NCBI RefSeq assembly: GCF_014337155.1
Contig: NZ_CP060632.1
Span: 2,239,001-2,303,000 of the forward strand
Length of the DNA: 64,000 nucleotides
Direction of reading: 5' to 3'
DNA from: Wujia chipingensis
Lineage (GTDB): Bacteria; Bacillota; Clostridia; Lachnospirales; Lachnospiraceae
The notes beneath the pieces were generated by a model that saw nothing but the letters and a program-made list of their open reading frames with translations, made no database searches and was not told the origin of the DNA. Shown here piece by piece: positions 48,573 to 56,990 of the stretch. Numbering within the stretch: position 1 is the stretch's first letter; the number at the start of each line of letters is the position of its first letter. The translations under genes and the position numbers were made by a program.

Positions 48573-49676
48573 TTATTCGGTCGGCGGATTGAAGATATTC
48601 AAATCAATCTCCTGTGCTCCAACTCCCGTCTCACTCTGAAGGGAAGAACTAATGCCTTGTACTTTAGAGGTCGGCGTGTAATCCTGTGTTCCGAACAGGA
48701 ACTCATGCAATGCGGATACATTCGTTGTCAGATCTGCAGGAACAAGTACGGCACCCTTTGCATCTGTTGTGACTGGTGCATATGCCATCGGGAATCCGAT
48801 TGTATCTCCAAGGTTATAATCAAACATATCCTTTGCAAGACTCATCAGCTCTTTCTTTGTCAAGCTTGTATAAATGTTTGGGAATACATCATCAATAATA
48901 TCATTGATGGTTGACAAATCGGAACTCTTTGCCTTCTGAATCATCTTCGCAATAACGGTTCTCTGTCTCTCTGTACGGGTGATATCTCCCTGATCTGTAC
49001 TACGGATACGTGCCCAGCCAGTTGCCTGTGTACCATTCAGCAACTGTGTACCTGCTGAAAATACACCATCAGAATATTCGCCGGAAATACCAATCTGCTC
49101 TGTAATACATGCATTCAGCATCTCAAGCTCTGCTTCACGGACATCGATCGTAATTCCACCCAGATCATCAATCGCCTGTGCCAACGCTGTAAAGTTAACC
49201 GTTACGAAATCTGTAATCTCTAAATCCAGGTTTGCATTCAATGCACGGACTGCCATCTCTGGACCACCATATGCATATGCATGTGTAATCTTCGTCGTGA
49301 TACCGCCATCATAATCTACCTGAAGCAGGGAATCACGATATACTGAAGCAAGCTTTACTTCCTTTGTATCATTGTTAATACTTGCGATAATGATAGAGTC
49401 ACTTCGGTTTCCTTCCGCCATGGAAGTTGTGCTTCTAGAGTCGATACCAAACAATGCAATTGTCCGATATCCCTTCTGTGCCTCATTCGCATCTTCATTA
49501 ATATCCAAATTTTCTTTACTGTCATCCCAATTTGTCGGGCGGTTAATGTTGTCTAATTTTCGATTTGCATAAAAGAATAAATATCCGACAACCATAAAAA
49601 ACATAACAACGATTTCAATCAGAAATGCAATTCCCCATTTGGCATTTGCACTCATGCCTGCCTTTTTCCTGCTCAT
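48573..49676 (-). CDS. LytR-CpsA-Psr (LCP) family glycopolymer transferase
   Basis: Attaches teichoic-acid or capsule-like polymers to peptidoglycan outside the membrane. 367 aa; cytosolic basic tail, one TM (about 16-36), then the LCP domain: TIALFGIDSRS, EGNRSDSIIIASI (Arg/Asp for the diphosphate), ASVYRDSLLQV, KITHAYAYGGPE, GWARIRSTDQGDITRTERQR. Own promoter and terminator; divergent from the nucleotidyltransferase gene. Confidence 0.94.
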   Translation of the reverse strand: MSRKKAGMSANAKWGIAFLIEIVVMFFMVVGYLFFYANRKLDNINRPTNWDDSKENLDINEDANEAQKGYRTIALFGIDSRSTTSMAEGNRSDSIIIASINNDTKEVKLASVYRDSLLQVDYDGGITTKITHAYAYGGPEMAVRALNANLDLEITDFVTVNFTALAQAIDDLGGITIDVREAELEMLNACITEQIGISGEYSDGVFSAGTQLLNGTQATGWARIRSTDQGDITRTERQRTVIAKMIQKAKSSDLSTINDIIDDVFPNIYTSLTKKELMSLAKDMFDYNLGDTIGFPMAYAPVTTDAKGAVLVPADLTTNVSALHEFLFGTQDYTPTSKVQGISSSLQSETGVGAQEIDLNIFNPPTE

Positions 49677-49725
49677 ATTCTTATCCTTCCATCTTTGTGT
49701 TTTTTCTAAACCAAACTATTTACCT

Positions 49726-49754
49726 ATCATACATGATTCTTCATAAAATTACAA
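49726..49754 (-). promoter_or_regulatory. Promoter of the LCP gene
   Basis: -35 TTGTAA (49749-49754), 17-bp spacer, -10 TATGAT (49726-49731). Confidence 0.65.
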
Positions 49755-49806
49755 TATTCTTTTTCCTTATTTGCTAATTTTTCAAAAAACTTTCATATTT
49801 TGACTG

Positions 49807-49835
49807 TTGTAAACAAAGTATGCCTATGCTATACT
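49807..49835 (+). promoter_or_regulatory. Promoter of the UDPGP-family gene
   Basis: -35 TTGTAA (49807-49812), 17-bp spacer, -10 TATACT (49830-49835). Confidence 0.75.
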
Positions 49836-49882
49836 AAATTAAATTTTGACTACTATATTATGGAAGGAATTTATTTGAATAT

Positions 49883-51106
49883 ATGAATTTTAAGGAACGA
49901 AAGAACATATTGGAGGGGAAGCAACAGGTACATCTATTACGCTTTCTCGACCAGTTAAATGATGATGAAAAGCAAATCTTATTTTCACAGATTGATGCAG
50001 TTGACTGGGGATTTGAACAGGCATTTCACAACGACAAGAAAAAAGAAGATACCATGATTGAGGAGATCGATGCACTGCATCTGGATAAGATCCAGGCAGA
50101 TTCGGAACGTTATCGTTCTATCGGCTTGCAGGCAATCAAGGAAGGAAAGCTTTGCCTTTTGCTTCTCGCCGGAGGACAGGGCACTCGTCTTGGTTTCGAC
50201 AAACCAAAGGGCTGTTTCAATGTTGGTATTACAAAGGAACTCTACATCTTCCAGCTTTTGATTGAGCACACGTTAGACATCGTGCATGCTGCAGATGCAT
50301 GGATTCCGCTTTATATTATGACGAGCAACATTAACTATCAGGATACTGTGACTTTCTTTGAAGCACATGATTATTTTGGTTATAACCCAGCTTATGTACA
50401 TTTCTTTGTACAGGAATTGAACCCGGCTACGGACTTTAACGGAAAGATTCTGTTGAAATCCAAATACGAGCTTGCCCTGTCTCCAAACGGAAACGGCGGT
50501 TGGTTCTCTTCTATGCACAAAGCTGGACTTCTGGAAGGAATTTTTGAATCCAATCTGGAATGGATCAATGTATTTTCTGTGGACAATGTATTGCAGCGGA
50601 TTGCCGATCCGGTATTCTTAGGTGCAACCATCGACAGTGGAAAGATGAGTGGAGCAAAGGTTGTCCGCAAAGCGTGTCCGGAAGAAAAAGTTGGTGTCAT
50701 GTGCAAGGAAGATGGCAAGCCACATATTATCGAGTATTACGAAATGACTGATGATATGTTGAACAAGCGTCTGCCAGATGGCAGTCTTGCCTACGGATTT
50801 GGAGCTATCCTGAACTATCTGTTCCCAATCCAGAGATTGAAGGAAACTTTGGATAAATCCATGCCGTTGCATATAGTAAAGAAAAAGGTTCCTTACGTGG
50901 ACGAATCCGGTAATCCGGTTACCCCGGCAGAGCCAAATGCATTTAAATTTGAGACATTGGCTCTCGATCTGATCCACGAGATGGACGACTGTCTGATCTT
51001 CGAGGTCGACCGCGAGCATGAATTTGCGCCAGTCAAGAACAGCACAGGAGTTGATTCCGTCGATACTGCCCGCGCATTGCTGGAGAAAAACGGCTATACA
51101 CTTTAA
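49883..51106 (+). CDS. UDPGP-family nucleotidyltransferase (UAP1-like)
   Basis: 407 aa; makes a UDP-sugar from UTP and a sugar 1-phosphate. Its closest look is to the eukaryote-type UDP-HexNAc pyrophosphorylases, unlike bacterial GalU or GlmU. LLAGGQGTRLGFDKPKG (UTP loop, about 93-109), YIMTSNINYQDT, LSPNGNGGWFSSM, NVFSVDNVLQRIADPVFLG, and NAFKFETLALDL near the end. The SD (GGAAGG) is an unusually long 15 nt from the ATG. Sugar specificity (GlcNAc, GalNAc or Glc) is not decidable from motifs. Confidence 0.9.
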   Translation: MNFKERKNILEGKQQVHLLRFLDQLNDDEKQILFSQIDAVDWGFEQAFHNDKKKEDTMIEEIDALHLDKIQADSERYRSIGLQAIKEGKLCLLLLAGGQGTRLGFDKPKGCFNVGITKELYIFQLLIEHTLDIVHAADAWIPLYIMTSNINYQDTVTFFEAHDYFGYNPAYVHFFVQELNPATDFNGKILLKSKYELALSPNGNGGWFSSMHKAGLLEGIFESNLEWINVFSVDNVLQRIADPVFLGATIDSGKMSGAKVVRKACPEEKVGVMCKEDGKPHIIEYYEMTDDMLNKRLPDGSLAYGFGAILNYLFPIQRLKETLDKSMPLHIVKKKVPYVDESGNPVTPAEPNAFKFETLALDLIHEMDDCLIFEVDREHEFAPVKNSTGVDSVDTARALLEKNGYTL

Positions 51107-51113
51107 TACAACG

Positions 51114-51155
51114 AAAAAAAAGAGTCCATATCTCAACGATTTGGACTCTCTTTTT
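51114..51155. terminator. Bidirectional terminator
   Basis: AGAGTCCA with TGGACTCT, 13-nt loop, flanked by A7 and T5; shared by the convergent UDPGP-family and ChW-CAP genes. Confidence 0.9.
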
Positions 51156-51172
51156 AATTCTGATTCTAAATT

Positions 51173-52570
51173 CTAATTCGAGAAAATCTGTACCCAGTAA
51201 TATCCATATTCTGAATTCGGAATATACACATAACCAACACCCAGTCTCTTAAAACCGGCATTGAGGATGTTGCTCCGATGTCCCGGCGAATTCATCCAAC
51301 CATTCATTACAGCAGAAGAATTTCCGTATCCCGCCGCAATATTCTCTCCCGCCGACCAATAGGAATACCCGATCTGATCTAACACGGTAAAACATTTTCT
51401 TCCATCTGGACGTGTATGGGAAAACAAGGTTGCAATCTCCTGCGCCCGGATATTGGCTGCTTTTGTAAGCTCTGGATCTAAGGAAAGTGCCGCAATACCA
51501 TTTGCCTGCCGCTGTGCATTACACTGTGCCAGAACTTCCTGTGCCTGTGTTGAGTAGTTCGCAGTTGGCGTCCCTTTGATATAGGCTTTCTTTCCATCCT
51601 CAAACTGACTGGTATCACTGTTCTTTGGCACAAGCTTAATCTGGATTGCCTCTAAACGTTTTGCCATGCCGCTTGTTCCGGCAGTCTCACCATTCTTCGC
51701 CCATCCAAGCCAGCCATAGCTCTGTGCGTGAACCCGATAGTATACATCATAATAATATGCAACCTCTCCATATAATTCCAGTTCGATTGCCTCTAAACGT
51801 TTCGCCTGCCCACTCGTTCCAGACATGGCACCATTACTGACCATCTTTGTCTCCCAGCCATACGTCTGCACATGTGTCCGATATGAGATGCCGCCATAAT
51901 ACCGGTTTCCGGTCAATTTTACTTCGATTGCTTCCAGACGTTTTCCTTCGCCGGTCGTGCCGCTCGTCTTCCCATCCGTAAGCCAGCTCATCCAGCCATG
52001 TGTCTGGCAATGCACACGATACTGCACACCCATATCTACAATCTGACTCTTCGGAACCAGTTTAATCTCGATGCCCTCTAATCGTTTTGCCTGTCCGCTC
52101 GTTCCGGCCATGACACCGTTCTTCACCCAGTCCATCCAGCCATAGGTCTGACAATGCACACGATATACAACATCGTAATGTTTTGCCACTTCACCGGTAA
52201 GCTGAATCTCAATGCCTTCCAGACGTTTTGCCTGTCCACGGCTGCCGCTTTTCTCTCCATTGTATGACCAATCCTGCCAGCCATAGCTCTGGATATGTGT
52301 CTTGTACTGGATGCTTCCGGAATATTCATCACCGGTCAGTTTGACGCGAATCTCCTCTAAACGTTTTGCCTGTCCTTTCGTTCCTGCCATCGTACCATCA
52401 TGAACCCATCCCTGCTGGTCACCATAGGTCTGTACATGCACGGTATAGGTAACACCCATCTTGGTTGCTGCATTCGCAGTTTTCGTAGTGCCAATTCCTG
52501 TTACAACAGAAACGAGCATTGCAACGACAAGAAGCCACGCCTGCATTCGCTTCCATGCTTGTCTTTTCAT
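51173..52570 (-). CDS. Secreted ChW-repeat protein with CAP domain
   Basis: 465 aa from the ATG at 52570. Signal peptide about 1-34 (WLLVVAMLVSVVTGIG, then TANAA). Six clostridial hydrophobic-W repeats of 40-45 residues follow (pattern V-H-x-Q-x-Y-G-W, then G-x-x-x-G-T, then AKRLE-x-I-x-I-x-L). After a linker a CAP/SCP domain (about 345-465): FSHTRPDGRKCF, GENIAAGYG, WMNSPGHRSNIL. Predicted cell-surface protein; ChW repeats are thought to bind surface polymers. Repeat 4 has EGKRLE instead of QAKRLE. Confidence 0.93.
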   Translation of the reverse strand: MKRQAWKRMQAWLLVVAMLVSVVTGIGTTKTANAATKMGVTYTVHVQTYGDQQGWVHDGTMAGTKGQAKRLEEIRVKLTGDEYSGSIQYKTHIQSYGWQDWSYNGEKSGSRGQAKRLEGIEIQLTGEVAKHYDVVYRVHCQTYGWMDWVKNGVMAGTSGQAKRLEGIEIKLVPKSQIVDMGVQYRVHCQTHGWMSWLTDGKTSGTTGEGKRLEAIEVKLTGNRYYGGISYRTHVQTYGWETKMVSNGAMSGTSGQAKRLEAIELELYGEVAYYYDVYYRVHAQSYGWLGWAKNGETAGTSGMAKRLEAIQIKLVPKNSDTSQFEDGKKAYIKGTPTANYSTQAQEVLAQCNAQRQANGIAALSLDPELTKAANIRAQEIATLFSHTRPDGRKCFTVLDQIGYSYWSAGENIAAGYGNSSAVMNGWMNSPGHRSNILNAGFKRLGVGYVYIPNSEYGYYWVQIFSN

Positions 52571-52585
52571 AATTTCCGCCCCCTT

Positions 52586-52752
52586 CCGCTCCGAGTCGGT
52601 CGCATTTCTATACACACTCAATTATACGACGTGCGCACATAATCCGTACCTCCTCTCCGCTTCGCTCCGAGTCGGTCGCATTATGCGCCGTATGAAATCA
52701 TCTATAATTGCCGATTTGCGAGCAAGCTCGCATCGGCATTATAGATGATTTC
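52586..52752. repeat. Direct 20-bp repeat and long hairpin between rfbB and the ChW gene
   Basis: CGCTCCGAGTCGGTCGCATT occurs at 52587-52606 and 52663-52682. The second copy sits inside inverted arms (ATACGGCGCATAAT with ATTATGTGCGC...CGTAT). Next is a separate near-perfect hairpin at 52694-52752 (GAAATCATCTATAAT with ATTATAGATGATTTC, apex GCGAGC-AA-GCTCGC). No T-tract follows, so it is not a classic terminator. On the minus strand the first repeat lies just before the SD of the ChW gene. Confidence 0.75.
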
Positions 52753-52759
52753 GCACGTC

Positions 52760-53845
52760 TTATTTATTTGCGTACATGTCGTCATAGTACTTCTGATAAT
52801 CACCACTTGTCACGTTCTTCATCCAGTCCTCATGCTCGAAGAACCATGCGATTGTCTTCTTGATACCAGTTGCAAAATCGGTCTCCGGATACCAGCCGAT
52901 TTCCGCCTTGATCTTGTCCGGTGCGATTGCATATCTTCGGTCATGTCCCTTACGATCTTCTACATAAGTGATCAGATCCTTCGATACAAGTGCACGTCTT
53001 GGATCATCTGCTGGAAGCATCTCCTGCAGCGTATCAATGATAATATTGATGATTTCAATATTCTGCTTCTCATTATGTCCACCGACATTGTATGTCTCAA
53101 ACAGACGTCCCTGCTCCTGAACCATATCGATTGCCTTGGCATGATCCTCAACAAACAACCAGTCACGGACATTCTTACCATCACCATAAACCGGAAGCTT
53201 CTTGCCCTGCAATGCATTGTTGATAATCAGAGGAATCAGCTTCTCCGGGAACTGGTAAGGTCCATAATTGTTACTGCAGTTCGTGATATTTGCAGGGAAC
53301 TTATAAGTGTCCATATATGCCTTTACAAGCATATCCGAGCTTGCCTTACTTGCAGAATATGGGCTGTGTGGTTCATATGGTGATGTCTCATAGAAAAATG
53401 CATTCTTATCGTCCGGAAGGGAACCGTACACCTCATCGGTCGATACATGCAGGAACTTCTTGCCTTCCTTGAATGTGCCATCCGGCAGCTCCCATGCAGC
53501 CTTCGCGCAGTTCAGCATAACGGCGGTACCAAGTACATTCGTCTGTACAAATACTTCCGGATGCTTGATACTTCTGTCTACATGAGACTCCGCTGCGAAA
53601 TGTACCACGCGGTCGATATCATTCTCAGCAAAAATCTTCGAGATTGCTTCCTTATCGCAGATATCTGCCTTTACAAATGTGTAATTCTCGCGGTCTTCGA
53701 TATCCTTCAGATTCTCAAGATTGCCTGCATATGTCAGCACATCGACGTTGATAATGCGAATCTCGTTATCATACTTCTTAAACATGTAGTGAATATAATT
53801 GGAACCGATAAATCCGGCACCACCAGTTACTAAATACGTTCTCAC
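52760..53845 (-). CDS. rfbB: dTDP-glucose 4,6-dehydratase
   Basis: 361 aa SDR enzyme of the dTDP-rhamnose or related deoxysugar path. TGGAGFIGSNYIHYM (NAD), FAAESHVDRSI, HVSTDEVYGSL (Asp/Glu pair), YSASKASSDMLVKAY (YxxxK), NNYGPYQFPEKLIPL. It stands alone; rfbA, rfbC and rfbD are not in the window. Its promoter has the 19-bp spacer described at 53949-53979. Confidence 0.95.
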   Translation of the reverse strand: MRTYLVTGGAGFIGSNYIHYMFKKYDNEIRIINVDVLTYAGNLENLKDIEDRENYTFVKADICDKEAISKIFAENDIDRVVHFAAESHVDRSIKHPEVFVQTNVLGTAVMLNCAKAAWELPDGTFKEGKKFLHVSTDEVYGSLPDDKNAFFYETSPYEPHSPYSASKASSDMLVKAYMDTYKFPANITNCSNNYGPYQFPEKLIPLIINNALQGKKLPVYGDGKNVRDWLFVEDHAKAIDMVQEQGRLFETYNVGGHNEKQNIEIINIIIDTLQEMLPADDPRRALVSKDLITYVEDRKGHDRRYAIAPDKIKAEIGWYPETDFATGIKKTIAWFFEHEDWMKNVTSGDYQKYYDDMYANK

Positions 53846-53948
53846 TTTTCTACCTCCTTAAATCATTCCTTTATTTTCTTGATTTTGTCTCGCGCTTTTG
53901 AGTCGAAACACAATCCGGTATATTCGAATATGTGTTTGTTATGTATTT

Positions 53949-53979
53949 ATTATACAGGGTGCCCCTAGGGCATAGTCAA
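53949..53979 (-). promoter_or_regulatory. MerR-type promoter with 19-bp spacer and central dyad
   Basis: -35 TTGACT (53974-53979) and -10 TATAAT (53949-53954) are separated by 19 bp. The spacer contains the perfect dyad TGCCC-CTA-GGGCA (53960-53972). Long spacers with a dyad between the hexamers are the hallmark of promoters activated by MerR-family proteins. It lies between the MerR-methyltransferase gene (ending at 53989) and rfbB (starting at 53845) and points to rfbB. Confidence 0.72.
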
Positions 53980-53988
53980 GTGTTTTTT

Positions 53989-55170
53989 TCATTTTTTTAC
54001 AAGAAATATTCCTGCATCCTTTGTAATGTGAAAGCCACCCACTATTTTCTTCTTCATAAATGTCCGGAATTCCTTGTATTTATGCGCAATATACTGATTC
54101 TGATTTCCGTGACACGACAAAACATATGAGATCAGCGGTTCGGCATCGTCAATCTCAATCGCATCTTCATACTGCCGCCACTCCACCTCCTCAAATGTAC
54201 TTTGAAGAATATCTGTTCCATTCTCCTTGCCAAACCGGTCATACAGATTCTCCGCCGCAAGCACAATTCGGTCATCAAACTCCATGACTAACCGGCTGAT
54301 TTCCTTCATATGCGCCGAGCCATACGTACCCGCAACAAGCACACCTCCCGGTTTCAGCACGCGTTGGATCTCCCGGCACGCCTGCCCGATGTCATCGCAG
54401 TAAAAGAGCACATGGTTCGCCACGACAAGATCGAAGGTCGCATCCGCAAATGGAATCGACTCGCAGCCGCAGATCGCATACGAGAACACTGCATCCTCCC
54501 TGCCGATTTCGCGTCTTGCATCACGCAGCATACCATCGGAAATGTCCGTAACTGTAATTGAAATATCCTCTGGAAACTTCTCTGCATTTTCCACCCAGAG
54601 GTCTCCGGCACCGCAGCCAAGCTCCAGAATCTTCTGCCCCGGCTTTACCTGCATCTGCTCATAGATCCACGGGAACCAGCCCTGTTTATTGACCGAATAC
54701 TGCTTGTGCAGGTTGATCCGCGCCATGATATTCGAAGCATCCTTGTACTGCTTCTTCAGGATGCTCTCCAGGTCTGCCACCTGAATCAACTCGAACAACT
54801 TCGTCCAGTCTACTTCCCGGTCTGCCTGCAGATCATCGGTTGCCTCCCGAATCGTGCTTGCGACCAATTGTAACTGTTCAATGCGGTCTTCCACCAGCTT
54901 CTGCTGGATGTTCAGGGAGTTGACGATAAAATGCTTATCTGCATCGTCCACCTGCATCTCCTTGATATCTCCCAGCGAGAATCCAAGATACTTTAACAGG
55001 AGGATCTGCTGGAGCTTCGCGAGATCCTTCTCCGTGTAGTAACGCGCGCCGGAATCGCTGACAAAGGATGGCTTCAGGATGTTCTTCTCATCGTAGTAGC
55101 GGATGGTTTTCTTCGTAATATTCGCTTGTTTCATAAACTCGCCGGTCGAGTAATATCCTTCTTTTTTCAT
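53989..55170 (-). CDS. MerR-family regulator fused to SAM methyltransferase
   Basis: 393 aa. Residues 1-75 are a MerR winged helix (YYSTGEFMKQANITKKTIRYYDEKN, then YYTEKDLAKLQQILLLKYLGFSL). Residues 76-125 form the dimerisation coiled coil. Residues 170-300 are a class I methyltransferase: ILELGCGAGDLW (motif I), ITVTDISDGML (motif II), FDLVVANHVLFYCDD (motif IV), LKPGGVLVAGTYG. DNA binding and methylation of an unknown substrate are thus in one chain; the SAM domain may be the sensor. It probably acts on the 19-bp-spacer promoter immediately downstream. Confidence 0.9.
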   Translation of the reverse strand: MKKEGYYSTGEFMKQANITKKTIRYYDEKNILKPSFVSDSGARYYTEKDLAKLQQILLLKYLGFSLGDIKEMQVDDADKHFIVNSLNIQQKLVEDRIEQLQLVASTIREATDDLQADREVDWTKLFELIQVADLESILKKQYKDASNIMARINLHKQYSVNKQGWFPWIYEQMQVKPGQKILELGCGAGDLWVENAEKFPEDISITVTDISDGMLRDARREIGREDAVFSYAICGCESIPFADATFDLVVANHVLFYCDDIGQACREIQRVLKPGGVLVAGTYGSAHMKEISRLVMEFDDRIVLAAENLYDRFGKENGTDILQSTFEEVEWRQYEDAIEIDDAEPLISYVLSCHGNQNQYIAHKYKEFRTFMKKKIVGGFHITKDAGIFLVKK

Positions 55171-55191
55171 AGTGTTTTTCCTTCAAACCAC

Positions 55192-55274
55192 GGAACACTG
55201 ACGGGTGAAAAATCAAATTCAAAAAATTCACGTTACAATTTTTATGAATTTGATTTTTCATCCCGCCGTGTTCC
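55192..55274. repeat. Covarying hairpin element, family 2 copy E1
   Basis: An 83-bp palindromic element in the leader of the MerR-methyltransferase gene. Arms GGAACAC-CGGG and GAAAAATCAAATTCA pair with TGAATTTGATTTTTC, CCCG and GTGTTCC. The apex core (55221-55243, minus strand AAAAATTGTAACGTGAATTT) is the same as in E2 but in opposite orientation. The paired arm segment AATCAAATTCA of E1 is AGTCCACCTCA in E2, and both arms have changed together. Confidence 0.82.
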
Positions 55275-55294
55275 TTACATACTGAATAAATTAA

Positions 55295-55320
55295 TAATAT
55301 CTATTCAAATATAGATATTA
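55295..55320. promoter_or_regulatory. Perfect palindrome upstream of the MerR-methyltransferase gene
   Basis: TAATATCTAT and ATAGATATTA (10 bp each, 6-nt centre) about 125 nt before the start codon. Could be an operator or a small RNA hairpin; AT-rich and without T-tract. Confidence 0.45.
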
Positions 55321-55443
55321 CTTCTCCGTAGTGCTTACCTTTATGCTTTAATTTTATTATAATTTCTTGTATTACACAAGGCGAACCGTTTTAAGCGAAG
55401 AATATTTTCATAATTTTTTTTGCTTTCCGTTTTTCCTTTACCA

Positions 55444-55525
55444 GAACTCCGGGATGCAAAAAGTCCACCTCACAAAAATTGTAACGTGAATTTTTTGAGG
55501 TGGACTTCTTTACAGCCTGGAGTTC
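55444..55525. repeat. Covarying hairpin element, family 2 copy E2
   Basis: An 82-bp element 28 nt past the gatB stop. Arms GAACTCC and AAAAAGTCCACCTCA pair with TGAGGTGGACTTCTTT and GGAGTTC. The apex core at 55474-55496 is shared with E1 in opposite orientation. On the minus strand the stem is followed by T5, so it might also end the gat transcript. Confidence 0.82.
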
Positions 55526-55553
55526 GTCCGTACAACAAACCGGCAAGCCAAAA

Positions 55554-56990
55554 TTATTTACTTAATTCTTCGCGCAGAATACGGTTAACCTCGGATGGAT
55601 CTGCCTTACCCTGCATTGCCTTCATCGTCTGTCCGACAAGTGCACCGATTGCTTTCTCCTTACCGCCCTTGAAATCTGCGACAGACTTCGGATTCTTCTC
55701 GATGACATCTAAGATGACAGTACGAAGCGCGCCCTCATCATTGACAGTCTTCAGACCGTGTTCCTCGACATAAGCTTCCGGATCGATATCCTCTGCAAAT
55801 ACCTTCTCGAACACTTCCTTTGCAACCGTACCATTGATGACTTTGTCATCGACCATCTTGATGATAGCGGCAAGGTTCTTTGCTGAGAATTTTAAGTCAT
55901 CGGCATCGATGGATGCTTCCTTCATCAGACGCATTGTCTCAACCATCAGCCAGTTCGATACCTTCTTTGGTGCTGCTCCAAGCGCAATCGCCTCCTCGAA
56001 GATATCTGCAAGCTTCTTGGAGTTCGTCAGAATGTCAATATCATAATCCGGAATATCGTACTCTTCCTTGTAACGGATGCGCTTCTCGTCACGCAGCTCC
56101 GGCTGGCGGCTGCGAATCTCTTCCATCCATTCATCGCTGATCATAACCGGAACCAGATCCGGATCCGGGAAGTAACGGTAATCCTGTGCATCCTCTTTCG
56201 AACGCATTGCATAGGAATATTCCTTTGTATCATCCCATCTTCTTGTCTCCTGGATGACCTTCTCACCGGATTCAATCAGATCAATCTGACGCTCCTTCTC
56301 GTTCTCGATGGCTCTCGCAATCGCCTTGAAGGAATTCAGGTTCTTCATCTCGGTTCTTGTACCGAACTTCTCTGCACCGACTTCACGGACAGACAGGTTG
56401 ACATCGGCACGCATGGACCCTTCGTTCAGCTTGCAATCCGAAGCACCAAGGTACTGGATGATCAGTCTTAATTTCTCAAGATAAGCAATGACTTCCTCTG
56501 CGGAACGCATATCCGGCTCGGATACAATCTCAATCAGAGGCACGCCCGAACGATTGTAATCAACCAGCGAGCTGTCTGTATACGGATCATGTACCAGCTT
56601 ACCTGCATCCTCCTCCATATGAATCTCATGAATACGGACATATTTCTTATTCCCGTCAACCTCGATCTCTACCTTACCATTCCGGCAGATCGGATAATAA
56701 AGCTGCGAAATCTGGTAGTTCTGCGGGTTATCCGGATAGAAATAATTCTTACGGTCAAACTTACAGTTCTGTGTGATTGTACAGTTCGTTGCAAGACCAA
56801 CCGCAACTGCTTTCTCAACTACCGCCTTATTGAGCACCGGAAGGGATCCCGGCATACCGGTACAAACCGGACAGGTATGTGTATTCGGTGCACCGCCAAA
56901 TGCAGTCGAACATCCACAGAAAATCTTCGTCTTCGTGGCAAGCTCTACGTGAACCTCCAGGCCGATGACTGTCTCATATGTTTTACTCAT
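55554..56990 (-). CDS. gatB: Asp/Glu-tRNA amidotransferase subunit B
   Basis: tRNA-binding and kinase subunit of GatCAB, 478 aa. ETVIGLEVHVELATKTKIFC start, zinc-type CGCSTAFGG and HTCPVCTGMPG, HEIHMEEDAGKLVHD (Mg site), then a C-terminal YqeY-like helical domain. Start ATG overlaps the gatA stop (TAATG). Confidence 0.97.
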   Translation of the reverse strand: MSKTYETVIGLEVHVELATKTKIFCGCSTAFGGAPNTHTCPVCTGMPGSLPVLNKAVVEKAVAVGLATNCTITQNCKFDRKNYFYPDNPQNYQISQLYYPICRNGKVEIEVDGNKKYVRIHEIHMEEDAGKLVHDPYTDSSLVDYNRSGVPLIEIVSEPDMRSAEEVIAYLEKLRLIIQYLGASDCKLNEGSMRADVNLSVREVGAEKFGTRTEMKNLNSFKAIARAIENEKERQIDLIESGEKVIQETRRWDDTKEYSYAMRSKEDAQDYRYFPDPDLVPVMISDEWMEEIRSRQPELRDEKRIRYKEEYDIPDYDIDILTNSKKLADIFEEAIALGAAPKKVSNWLMVETMRLMKEASIDADDLKFSAKNLAAIIKMVDDKVINGTVAKEVFEKVFAEDIDPEAYVEEHGLKTVNDEGALRTVILDVIEKNPKSVADFKGGKEKAIGALVGQTMKAMQGKADPSEVNRILREELSK

